From positions 7,268-33,692 of the forward strand of contig AVPN01000768.1 of assembly GCA_000695325.1 (NCBI GenBank): DNA of 26,425 nucleotides. Direction: 5' to 3'. How positions within the stretch are numbered: the first letter of the stretch is position 1; each line of letters starts with the position of its first letter. Positions 8,830 through 18,061 of the stretch are shown here, piece after piece. Under the pieces are notes generated by a model. The model was not told the DNA's origin and ran no database searches. It saw only the letters and a list, made by a program, of their open reading frames with translations. The stretch comes from Pleurobrachia bachei. Taxonomy: Eukaryota; Ctenophora; Tentaculata; Cydippida; Pleurobrachiidae. A program made the position numbers and the translations under genes.

Positions 8830-10210
8830 ATGGCCTCTGTATGTGACAGTATCCTAAACCTATCCCTGAAAGACACCCCTCCATGCTCTGTGGAGAGCAC
8901 CTTCGCTCAACTTGGTATTGCGGATACAGTTGTGACACAGGAATCATTAGACGCAGCGAAACGGGTGAACAGCCAACTTATTGCGACTATCAGGAAGCTA
9001 AATGACTACATTATTACACTTCACAAGATGATCGCCTTGTTGAGGAAACAGAACAGTGAACTCAGTAAAGTGAGGGTCTCTGAGACTATATCGTGTGATC
9101 TCAATAACTTGTCTCTCAATGACAGCAATAATAACTCACTGAATGAACTTCTAGACGCGCTGAAGAAAGAAGAGACAATTCTAACGAACACTATTCATCA
9201 GAAACAGCTGATATTACAACAGACAAGAGAAACAGAACAGACACAAGTTACAGATTTACAGAACAAAACCACTCAACTTGAGACGGAGAACAGAGAGTTG
9301 AGAACGGAGAACGACCGGTTAAATTCCAGAATCAGTGCCAGTTCTTCAGAGGTCCAGATACTACACAACAAGGTTAACGTCTGTACTAGACTGTTAGAGG
9401 AACGAGACGAACCACGTCCGGAACAACAGTGGATTGTGGAACCAACTGAAATCGATATATCACCGAGGATTTTAGGAACTGGTGCCTGGGGTACTGTGTC
9501 TCTCGGATCGTTCCGTGGTCTGACTGTAGCGGTGAAACAGTTACACCGAATGATCCTCTCACCTCACAACAGATCATAAGTTCCTACGGGAGATGGAGAT
9601 CTCATCCCGGGTCCGTCACCCTCACATTGTACAGTTTCTGTGTTGTTCCCAGCGAGCCAGCACTCTCCTTGTGGTGACAGAGGTGATGGAAATGAGTGTT
9701 AGAGAAGCGTATCTAGGACAACTTGTATCACCACCCCAGCTCCTCAAATCTCTGCTCCAGTGCAGTCTGGCACTTCAGTATCTCCACGCTTTTACTCCGC
9801 AACCAATTCTACACAGGGACATTAGTAGTTGCAATCTCCTGTTATCCTCGCGGGAGGGTGGGTTGGCAAAGTTATCTGATTTCGGGGCTGCTAACTTCCT
9901 AAGGGAGAATCTATCCGTTTCACCCGGTGCAGCTATTTACGGGGCTCCCGAGGCGTTCTCCACTGTACAAACTACCAAGATAGACGTGTATAGTTTTGGT
10001 GTTCTGGCAGTTGAGTTAGCACTACAGAGACTACCAGATCCAGCAAGTAGGGAGGCCAGGGTCAGGTCTGTCGAGAGTGCCGAGCTGAGGGAGTTGTGTG
10101 GTGCTATGTTAGCTAGGAGCCCTGATAATAGACCTGATATGAGAGATGTAACAGGGTGTCTGAGGGTAATTCTGAAACAACCTTCCGGTGTGCCACAAGA
10201 CTGTGTTTAA
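8830..10210 (+). pseudogene. Coiled-coil protein kinase, first copy, frameshifted
   Basis: This is the tandem partner of the intact kinase at 12492. It encodes the same N-terminal coiled coil and the kinase N-lobe as far as 'VAVKQLHRMILSPHNRS'. There one G of the intact copy (AGATCGAAG) is replaced by AT (AGATCATAAG), adding one base and creating TAA at 9577-9579. The rest of the kinase domain is undamaged in the other frame (9578-10210), including HRDISSCN, DFG and APE. As written, the product would be a 249-residue coiled-coil protein with a stub of kinase. Most other differences between the copies are synonymous, so the break is recent or is a base-calling error. An acceptor-like CCCTGTAG lies three bases before the ATG. 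Confidence 0.85.
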
Positions 10211-10418
10211 TTTTTCACCCGATTTTATGTTGAGTATGTTTTGATCTTTTCTGTTTTTATGATTTTTGATTAAAGTTCTTGTTCACATTTTTATCAGAAC
10301 CGTTGTATTTTTTCTTTTATCCCCTCTTGCAATTCCTTCCCCCTAAATAAGATAACCTACCCCTCTCCTGAGAATATAACCGACACCATTCCAACATCTC
10401 ACATATTTTAGCAGCAAG
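10211..10418. other. Kinase-ACP intergenic spacer with poly(A) signal and acceptor
   Basis: Contains ATTAAA (10269-10274) as a candidate poly(A) signal for the kinase, then a T-rich stretch and CACATATTTTAG ending at 10411, seven bases before the ACP start. It is identical over its visible length to the spacer of the second unit B copy (13872-14079). A short 208-bp spacer with a poly(A) site followed by an acceptor is typical of animal operons. Confidence 0.5.
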
Positions 10419-11289
10419 ATGATCAGGAGGTTTGCACCCGTAGCCAGAAGGGCCGCCCTCACACTAGTCCGACCCGCGGTGTGCAGCAGAACCACCATTA
10501 GTCGACCCATGTCTATGGATGCCAAACAGGGACCTCAGAATGTCATCAACATTCTTGATAAGTAAGTAAGAGATATAATCATTAGAGTATTATTTACCCG
10601 ATGTGGCATGTATAATTTCTCGATATCAATATCTTATAATTATAACCCCTCCCCCCTGTGTAGAACGCCCACTGGTATTACCCGGGCAACGCCCACTGAA
10701 GCTGAAATTGAGGCAGAGCTGTATGAGGTGCTAGCCAACTTCAAGGACTACAAGATCGATAAGAGCACGGTAAGTAGCAACTAAGTTCACGCTGCAATTA
10801 ACCTCTTTTATTATTTAATTGTATATATTGAATTTGAGGCTCACGATTTTTGTTTGTGTGTTCCTTTTTAACTCCAGAACTGCGGGTGTGTCGTGCTTGA
10901 GAGAATGTACCAAAATCGTGTTCCTACTTCCTCTCGTTCAGATCAAGAAAGAGGATAAGTTTGTTGACGACCATGGCCTGGACAGTTTGGATCTGGTAGA
11001 CTTTGTTATGTGCCTCGAGGATCATTTCCAGATCGATGTAAGTACTCTAGGGGACAGGAGTTTTCTCTTCCTAATTCCACCTCTTTTCTTCTTCTTAATT
11101 AACTAATCCACCCTCCCCGTTTCCCTCACTAAACAATGACATCATCCCCTCACTAATCTCTCACTAAACAATGACCCCACAATGTCATCCTCCCTATTTC
11201 CTCAGATTACTGATGATGAGGCTGATGCAGTGCACACAATCCAGGATGCCCTCGATATTCTATTCGTCAAGATTGATCCCGAGAGCTAG
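10419..11289 (+). CDS. NDUFAB1: Mitochondrial acyl carrier protein (complex I subunit), copy 1
   Basis: Carries growing acyl chains on a 4'-phosphopantetheine arm in mitochondrial fatty-acid synthesis, and is a structural subunit of complex I and a partner of LYR proteins. Exons 10419-10561, 10664-10769, 10942-11037 and 11206-11289 join to 142 residues (human 156). The N-terminus 'MIRRFAPVARRAALTLVRP' is an Arg-rich mitochondrial presequence. The carrier motif is 'HGLDSLDLVDFV', with the attachment serine at about residue 98. A decoy acceptor at 10879 was rejected because it breaks the frame; the acceptor at 10941 restores 'IKKEDKFVDDHG'. The protein appears functional. Confidence 0.9.
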
Positions 11290-11520
11290 AGAGAGAATGA
11301 ACAGTGACCCTCTTGATCTAAGTTATAAATATCTAAGGATTAATTTTTATAGAAACCCAAGATTATTGTTTTGTTTCTCACTTGTCTTTCACAAAACTCA
11401 AGACGGGAGTTTTCCTATTCTCAAACTCCATACCCTTCATATTTTGTTTCAATCTCCCTGGTCCTCTCACCCCAAGTCCCCAAAAAATCCTCAATTATAT
11501 CAATTATCTCCTGCTAGACA

Positions 11521-12141
11521 ATGAAACTGAATATCGATGGCTTGTTGGTCTACTTCCCCTACGAGTACGTATACCCTGAACAATACACCTACATGCGGGA
11601 GCTGAAACAGACACTGGACGCCAAGGGCCATGGTGTCTTGGAGATGCCTAGTGGGACTGGCAAAACGACCACAATCCTCTCCCTCGTTGTTGCATACCTC
11701 AGGGAGCACCCCGGCAAGCTCCAGAAACTAGTGTATTGTACCAGGACAGTTCCCGAGATGGAGAAGGTATTGGAGGAGATGAGGAGATTGGATGAGTACT
11801 ATACCCGATCTGAGCAGACCCTGGGGTTTGTTACCGTTGGGCTGACCTCTCGAAAACACATGTGTATTAACCCCGATGTGCTGAAGTTGAGAGAGGGAAA
11901 GAGTGTGGATGCTAAATGTCACTCTCTTACAATGGGTTGGATCAGACAGAGAGAGGGAACGGACAAATGTTCCTGGTTTGAAGATTTCGAGGAGCGAGGA
12001 AAACACTCTCATCTTGAACCGGGTGTGTACAGTATGGACGATTTGAAGAACTATGGCCGGGTCAAAGGTTGGTGTCCCTACTTCCTATCCAGGACGGCTA
12101 TCTACACAGCTAACATAGTTTCGCTGTCGGTTTTGGCGTGA
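11521..12141 (+). pseudogene. ERCC2: XPD/ERCC2 helicase, truncated first copy
   Basis: About 199 native residues are followed by six foreign ones (SLSVLA) and a stop, because duplication unit B restarts in UQCR10 at 12119. The part present includes Walker A (SGTGKTT) and all four cysteines of the iron-sulphur cluster (about residues 115, 133, 150 and 185). The DEAH box and helicase domain 2 are missing, so it cannot be an active helicase. It differs from the second copy mostly by third-base changes; only two amino-acid changes are evident (L/Q in 'VVAYL', D/N in 'SWFED'). TCTCCTGCTAG ends three bases before the ATG. Confidence 0.9.
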
Positions 12142-12324
12142 TGTGGGAAAGGTTCATTAACGTGAACATCGATAAATACTACGCCAAAGCGAACGCTGGG
12201 GTAAGTGCTTTTAAATCAGAAACAAAAAAGTAATCTTCTAAAATATTGTGACCGCCAACTTACCTTCCACTAATTTCAGCGTCTGTGGAAGGATATCAAG
12301 AACAACTACGAAAAGGCTGAATAA
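12119..12324 (+). pseudogene. UQCR10: UQCR10, headless second copy
   Basis: The exon 1 remainder (12119-12200) and exon 2 (12280-12324) correspond to residues 22-62 of UQCR10. The first 63 coding bases and the 5' region are lost at the unit B junction, so there is no start codon in frame. Reading in from the truncated XPD is out of frame. It differs from the complete copy at 'YAKANAG' versus 'YANVNAG', so it had begun to diverge before or after truncation. Confidence 0.85.
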
Positions 12325-12491
12325 ATCTGAGTTGTACAATTAACCGCTATATAAGTTATTGCTATTTAGAGTTTCACCATTTTGTACTAGTGTCGATCTA
12401 CTGTGAAACTGTGTTTTATTGTCCTCTCCCCTAATAAAACTAATAAATAAATAAACCTAATTATTAACCCTCCCATCCTTCCCTGTAGGGC

Positions 12492-13871
12492 ATGGCCTCT
12501 GTATGCGACAGTATTCTCAACCTATCCCTGAAAGACACCCCTCAATGCTCTGTGGAGAGCACCTTCGCTCAGCTTGGTATTGCAGATACAGTTGTGACAC
12601 AGGAATCATTAGATGCAGCGAAACGGGTGAACAGCCAACTTATTGCGACTATCAGGAAACTAAATGACTACATTATCACACTTCACAAGATGATAGCCTT
12701 GTTGAGGAAACAGAACAGTGAACTCAGTAAAGTGAGGGTCTCCGAAACTATATCGTGTGATCTCAATAACTTGTCTCTCAATGACAGCAATAATAACTCA
12801 CTGAATGAACTTCTAGACGCGCTGAAGAAAGAAGAGACAATTCTAACGAACACTATTCATCAGAAACAGCTGATATTACAACAGACAAGAGAAACAGAAC
12901 AGACACAAGTTACAGATTTACAGAGTAGAAACACTCAACTTGAGACGGAGAACAGAGAGTTAAGAACGGAAAATGACCGGTTAAATTCCAGAATCAGTGC
13001 CAGTTCTTCAGAAGTCCAGATACTGCACAACAAGGTTAACGTCTGTACTAGACTGTTAGAGGAACGAGACGAACCACGTCCGGAACAACAGTGGATTGTG
13101 GAACCAACTGAAATCGATATATCACCGAGGATTTTAGGAACTGGTGCCTGGGGTACTGTGTCTCTCGGATCGTTCCGTGGTCTGACTGTAGCGGTGAAAC
13201 AGTTACACCGAATGATCCTCTCACCTCACAACAGATCGAAGTTCCTGCGTGAAATGGAGATTTCATCCCGGGTCCGACACCCTCACATTGTACAGTTTCT
13301 GTGTTGTTCCCAGCGAGCCAGCACTCTCCTTGTGGTGACAGAGGTGATGGAGATGAGTGTGAGGGAGGCATATCTGGGACAACTTGTATCACCACCCCAA
13401 CTCCTCAAATCTCTGCTGCAGTGTAGTCTGGCACTTCAGTATCTGCACGCTTTTACTCCCCAACCAATTCTACACAGGGATATCAGTAGTTGCAATCTTC
13501 TGTTATCCTCACGGGAGGGTGGGTTGGCAAAGTTATCAGATTTCGGGGCAGCTAACTTCCTAAGGGAGAATCTATCCGTTTCACCGGGAGCAGCTATTTA
13601 TGGGGCTCCCGAGGCGTTCTCCACTGTTCAAACTACTAAGATAGACGTGTATAGTTTTGGTGTTCTGGCGGTTGAGTTAGCGCTACAAAGATTACCAGAT
13701 CCAGCAAGTAGAGAATCCAGGGTCAGATCTGTCGAAAGTGCAGAGCTGAGGGAGTTGTGTGGTGCTATGCTAGCTAGAAGCCCTGATAATAGACCCGATA
13801 TGAGAGATGTAACAGGGTGTCTTCGAGTAATTCTGAAACAACCTTCCGGTGTGCCACAAGACTGTGTTTAA
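12492..13871 (+). CDS. Coiled-coil TKL/tyrosine-kinase-like protein kinase, intact copy
   Basis: An uninterrupted 459-residue kinase without introns. Residues about 40-190 are hydrophilic with long heptad-like stretches (for example 'QTQVTDLQSRNTQLETENRE'), indicating a coiled coil and probable oligomerisation. The kinase domain covers about 205-450: glycine loop GTGAWGTV (216-223), VAVK with Lys236, a candidate alpha-C Glu256, HRDISSCN (Asp330, Asn335), DFG (350-352), APE (372-374) and DVYSFGV. All catalytic residues are present, so activity is expected. The HRDISSCN loop fits TKL-like kinases common in sponges and other early animals; I cannot name an orthologue. CCCTGTAG ends three bases before ATG, and the ACP gene follows after 208 bp. 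Confidence 0.88.
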   Translation: MASVCDSILNLSLKDTPQCSVESTFAQLGIADTVVTQESLDAAKRVNSQLIATIRKLNDYIITLHKMIALLRKQNSELSKVRVSETISCDLNNLSLNDSNNNSLNELLDALKKEETILTNTIHQKQLILQQTRETEQTQVTDLQSRNTQLETENRELRTENDRLNSRISASSSEVQILHNKVNVCTRLLEERDEPRPEQQWIVEPTEIDISPRILGTGAWGTVSLGSFRGLTVAVKQLHRMILSPHNRSKFLREMEISSRVRHPHIVQFLCCSQRASTLLVVTEVMEMSVREAYLGQLVSPPQLLKSLLQCSLALQYLHAFTPQPILHRDISSCNLLLSSREGGLAKLSDFGAANFLRENLSVSPGAAIYGAPEAFSTVQTTKIDVYSFGVLAVELALQRLPDPASRESRVRSVESAELRELCGAMLARSPDNRPDMRDVTGCLRVILKQPSGVPQDCV

Positions 13872-14079
13872 TTTTTCACCCGATTTTATGTTGAGTATGT
13901 TTTGATCTTTTCTGTTTTTATGATTTTTGATTAAAGTTCTTGTTCACATTTTTATCAGAACCGTTGTATTTTTTCTTTTATCCCCTCTTGCAATTCCTTC
14001 CCCCTAAATAAGATAACCTACCCCTCTCCTGAGAATATAACCGACACCATTCCAACATCTCACATATTTTAGCAGCAAG

Positions 14080-14992
14080 ATGATTAGGAGGTTTGCACCC
14101 GTAGCCAGAAGGGCCGCCCTCACACTAGTCCGACCAGCGGTGTGCAGCAGAACTACAATTAGTCGACCCATGTCTATGGATGCCAAACAGGGACCTCAGA
14201 ATGTCATCAACATTCTTGATAAGTAAGTAAGAGATATAATCATTAGAGTATTATTTACCCGATGTGGCATGTATAATTTCTCGATATCAATATCTTATAA
14301 TTATAACCCCTCCCCCCTGTGTAGAACGCCCACTGGTATTACCCGGGCAACGCCCACTGAAGCTGAAATTGAGGCAGAGCTGTATGAGGTGCTAGCCAAC
14401 TTCAAGGACTACAAGATCGATAAGAGCACGGTAAGTAGCAACTGTTTCACGCTGCAATTAACCACTTTTATTATTTAATTGTACATATTGAGTTTGAGGC
14501 TCACGATTTTTGTTTGTGTGTTCCTTTTTAACTCCAGAACTGCGGGTGTGTCGTGCTTGAGAGAATGTACCAAAATCGTGTTCCTACTTCCTCTCGTTCA
14601 GATCAAGAAAGAGGATAAGTTTGTTGACGACCATGGCCTGGACAGTTTGGATCTGGTAGACTTTGTTATGTGCCTCGAGGATCATTTCCAGATCGATGTA
14701 AGTACTCTAGGGGACAGGAGTTTTCTTTTCCTAATTCCACCTCTTTTCTTCTTCTTAATTAACTAATCCACCCTACCTAATCCCTCACTAAACAATGACG
14801 TCCTCCCCATTCCCTCACTAAGCAATGACATCTTCCCCCCCCCCCTCATTTCCTTCACTAATAACACCCTCACCATTTCCCTGACTAAATCCCCCTATTT
14901 CCCATCAGATTACTGATGATGAGGCTGATGCAGTGCACACAATCCAGGATGCCCTCGATATTCTATTCGTCAAGATTGATCCCGAGAGCTAG
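14080..14992 (+). CDS. NDUFAB1: Mitochondrial acyl carrier protein, copy 2
   Basis: Same four-exon structure as the first copy: 14080-14222, 14325-14430, 14602-14697 and 14909-14992, 142 residues. The encoded protein is identical as far as I can see: exon 1 differs at four synonymous codons (ATC/ATT, CCC/CCA, ACC/ACT, ACC/ACA), while exons 2-4 look the same. Intron 3 is longer here, with extra TCCCTCACTAA-type repeats. It could be a redundant gene or the other allele placed in tandem by assembly. Confidence 0.9.
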
Positions 14993-15234
14993 AGAGAATC
15001 ATGGACAGTGACCCTCTTTTGATCTAAGTTATAAATATCTAAGGATTAATTTTTATAGAAACCCAAGATTATTGTTTTGTTTCTCACTTGTCTTTCACAA
15101 AACTCAAAACGGGAGTTTTCCTATTCTCAAACTTCATACCCTTCATTATATTTTATTTCAACCTCCCAGCTCCCTGGTCCTCTCCCAATTCCCAACAATA
15201 CCCTCAATTATATTCCAAAATCTCCTGCTAGACA

Positions 15235-17532
15235 ATGAAACTGAATATCGATGGCTTGTTGGTATACTTCCCCTACGAGTACGTATACCCTGAACAATAC
15301 ACCTACATGCGGGAACTGAAGCAGACCCTGGACGCCAAGGGCCATGGTGTCTTGGAGATGCCTAGTGGGACTGGTAAAACGACCACAATCCTATCCCTGG
15401 TAGTGGCATACCAGAGGGAGCACCCTGGAAAGCTCCAGAAACTAGTGTATTGTACCAGGACAGTCCCCGAGATGGAGAAGGTATTGGAGGAGATGAGGAG
15501 ATTGGATGAATACTATACTCGATCTGAGCAGACCCTGGGATTTGTTACCGTTGGGCTGACATCCCGGAAACACATGTGTATTAACCCCGATGTGCTGAAG
15601 TTGAGAGAGGGAAAGAGTGTGGATGCTAAATGTCACTCTCTGACCATGGGTTGGATCAGACAGAGAGAGGGAACTGACAAATGCTCCTGGTTTGAAAATT
15701 TCGAGGAGCGAGGAAAACACTCTCATCTTGAACCGGGTGTGTACAGTATGGACGATTTGAAGAATTATGGCCGGGTCAAAGGTTGGTGTCCTTACTTCCT
15801 ATCCAGGACGGCTATCTACACAGCTAACATAGTGGTATTCTCCTACCACTACATGTTAGACCCCAAAATAGCGGAGCTTGTCACCAAGAACCTGACGAGT
15901 CAGGCGTGCATTATCTTTGACGAGGCTCACAACATTGATAATGTCTGTATAGACAGTATGAGTCTGGTTATAACCAGGAAGACTCTAGAGAGGGCCAAGG
16001 ACAACATAACGACTATTGATAACAGGGTGCGTGATCTGAAAGAGAGGGACGCTCAGAAACTACGGGATGAGTATAGTAAACTAGTTGAGGGGTTGCGGCA
16101 GGCTGCTGAGGAGTCGGAGAATAACACGTACATGAGTAACCCTGTTCTACCAGAGGACATACTGAGAGAGAACGTCCCTGGGAACATTAGGAACTGTCAG
16201 CATTTCTTGGCCTTTATGCGCCGTTTTGTTGAGTATCTCAAGGGTGTGCTAAAGGTGCAACATGTCGTGTCTGATACCCCTGCGTCATTCCTGCAAAACA
16301 TCCATTCTACAGTGTGTATAGAGAGGAAGCCACTCCGTTTTGTTACCCAACGTCTCAACTCTCTAATGAAGACACTAGAGATACAGGACATGGAAAACTT
16401 CAGACCTCTCTCAGTTATAGCATCCTTTGCGACCCTCGTGTCCACCTACTCCAAGGGGTTCAGTATTATTATTGAACCGTATGACGCTCGAACACCCTCC
16501 ATTTACAACCCAGTTCTCCATTTCACATGTATGGATGCGAGTATAGCCATCAAACCTGTCTTCTCTCGATTTCAAAGCACCATCATCACAAGTGGGACTC
16601 TCTCCCCAATTGATATGTACCCCCGAATCCTGGATTTCAGACCAGTCTGGTGGAGTAGGATGAGTTACTGGGAGCGGTCCCTGACGTAGGACGGGGAGAT
16701 TGTATCGCGTGGTGGGGATCAGGTATCAATATCATCCCGATACGAGACTCGGGATGATATCGCGGTGATCCGTAACTATGGCAACCTCCTAGCGGAGATG
16801 GCTGGGGTTGTACCGGATGGAATGGTATGCTTCTTTACCAGCTACGAGTACATGGACAGTGTCGTATCTACCTGGGTAAACCAGGGCATCATGAGCAATG
16901 TTCAGAAGCACAAATTGGTCTTCTTTGAAACGCAGAACAACGCTGAGACTAACCTGGCTCTGGAGAACTATTATAGGGCATGTGATAATGGGAGGGGAGC
17001 TGTGTTGTTGTCTGTGGCCCGAGGTAAGGTGTCCGAGGGTATTGATTTCCATGGGCATTATGGGAGATGTGTCATAATGTTTGGTATACCATATGTCTAC
17101 ACACAGAGCAGGGTGCTCCGTGCCAGGCTGGACTACCTCAGGGAACAGTATCGGATCAGAGAGCAGGACTTCCTGACTTTTGATGCCCTCAGACATGCCT
17201 CCCAGTGTGTGGGACGCGTTCTGAGAGGAAAGAGCGATTATGGAATTATGATATTCGCGGATAAACGGTATTCCAGGGCTGATAAGCGGGGTAAAATCCC
17301 CCGATGGATACAGGACCATTTAGGGGATGGGGTCAGTTCTCTAGCTACTGATGAGGCTGTCCAGATGGTGAAGGGATTCCTCAGAAAGATGGCCCAACCC
17401 TTCCCCCAGGAGGCCCAAATCGGACTTTCAATGCTGACCCATGAACAAGTGCGGAGGCTGGAGGAGAAGTATGAGAAGGAGAAACGTGTTGAGGAGGAGG
17501 GAGATGGTTATAGTGATGACATGTCAGAATAG
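15235..17532 (+). CDS. ERCC2: TFIIH helicase XPD (ERCC2), full length but with an aberrant 51-bp segment
   Basis: An ATP-dependent 5'-3' DNA helicase of TFIIH, required for nucleotide-excision repair and promoter opening. A single uninterrupted frame of 765 codons (human 760): Walker A SGTGKTT (44-50), iron-sulphur cysteines 115, 133, 150 and 185, DEAH at 229-232, 'IITSGTLSP', '[15 protein letters not shown]' (motif V) and '[14 protein letters not shown]' (motif VI). The C-terminus is acidic and rich in Glu/Lys. There are no introns, unlike the neighbours. Codons 472-488 (16648-16698) do not fit the family and include TAG at 16687-16689, but both flanks are in one frame. Complementing these bases in place restores the family sequence. 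As written the gene would stop after 484 residues. Confidence 0.92.
16648..16698 (+). other. In-place complemented segment inside XPD
   Basis: As written, these 17 codons read as residues unrelated to XPD, plus a TAG stop. Replacing each base by its complement, with no reversal, gives TTSSYSMTLARDCILPL, which joins 'ILDFRPV' on the left and '[13 protein letters not shown]' on the right. That is the length and sequence expected there (yeast Rad3 has ...SYAMTLAKKSFLPMI...; human ...TMTLARVCLCPMI...). The reverse complement of the segment does not give a match. The left edge is uncertain by about one base, because complementing the last base of GTC also gives Val. Confidence 0.85.
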
Positions 17533-17575
17533 TGACGTCATAGTGTGACGTCTTAGTGTGACGTCATAGTGTGCG
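17533..17575. promoter_or_regulatory. Cluster of CRE-like TGACGTCA motifs between XPD and SZT2
   Basis: Directly after the XPD stop, TGACGTCA, TGACGTCT and TGACGTCA occur 14 bp apart as a tandem repeat (unit GTGACGTCATAGT). TGACGTCA is the palindromic CREB/ATF site. The cluster is repeated at 18563-18605, and a two-motif version follows the third XPD copy at about 20832. It could be an internal promoter for SZT2, or just a minisatellite in the XPD 3' UTR. Confidence 0.5.
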
Positions 17576-17722
17576 GGTGACAAGGACTGTTTTTATACGT
17601 GCTTTATTTTTGTTTCGTAATTTATTGTTTTATCAAAGTTAAAAACAGGTCTTTGAAGAATTTCTGCAAAATGTTTCCGCAACTTAATTTCTCACATATT
17701 TGCAACAGAATGGCAGGCGAGT

Positions 17723-18061
17723 ATGGGTGAATTGAATCCGAACCCTACCAGTAAGATTCATGTTCACTTGTCAAGCAAGAGACAAGTTAAATCCAGTCAT
17801 CTCCTGTCATGGCTGCTTCCCCAAATCACTGACAATGAATGCAATACCTTGGTAAGTACAAACTGCTGAAAAATAATCTTTGTTTTATATTCAAAGATAT
17901 CTCAGATTCGATTCTTTTACAAAATGTGTTTAAGACACTCTCTGTCTTCGAGAGACGCGATGAGAGAGGGTGGGGCAAGGCAGCTTACTCAGCCGGATCT
18001 AATACACTATTCCTTATCAGACTCCCTTAGATCCTGATATTGGACGGATCACTAATGACGT
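17723..18061 (+). pseudogene. SZT2: SZT2 5' fragment, first copy
   Basis: Exon 1 (17723-17851) and the first 41 bases of exon 2 (18021-18061) encode the first 56 or so residues of SZT2 and are then cut by the restart of the XPD C-terminus. If spliced, translation would run 21 bases past 'ITNDV' into XPD sequence in the wrong frame and soon hit a stop. Confidence 0.8.

Larger units (their letters stand above)
8472..12118. repeat. Tandem duplication unit B, copy 1
   Basis: The 3647-bp unit starts inside UQCR10 exon 1 and ends inside XPD after 'TANI'. It is repeated from 12119. The junction shares a single T. Divergence is mosaic: about 10-15 per cent in the UQCR10-kinase spacer, essentially zero from 10211 to 10418 (kinase 3' UTR and ACP 5' region), and then mostly synonymous in XPD. 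This suggests gene conversion or alternating haplotypes. Confidence 0.95.
12119..15833. repeat. Tandem duplication unit B, copy 2
   Basis: Repeat of 8472-12118, from mid UQCR10 to the 'TANI' position of XPD (15833), after which XPD continues into unique sequence. The copy contains a headless UQCR10, the intact kinase, an intact ACP gene and the N-terminus of the full XPD. Several introns and spacers have diverged by indels (for example ACP intron 3). Confidence 0.95.
17032..18061. repeat. Tandem unit C1 (1030 bp): XPD C-terminus + SZT2 5' end
   Basis: Runs from XPD motif V to SZT2 exon 2 and is directly repeated at 18062-19091 with exactly the same length. I see only three substitutions between the two, all within 14 bp of XPD coding sequence. 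The junction at 18061/18062 has no microhomology. Confidence 0.95.

Noticed and set aside
16648-16698. Simple inversion of the XPD segment
   Set aside because: The reverse complement, read in the gene's frame, gives no XPD-like residues and also contains a stop. Only the non-reversed complement fits.
16645-16698. A short intron in XPD
   Set aside because: There is no GT-AG pair that keeps the frame, and removing the segment would delete a conserved helicase stretch of exactly the missing length.
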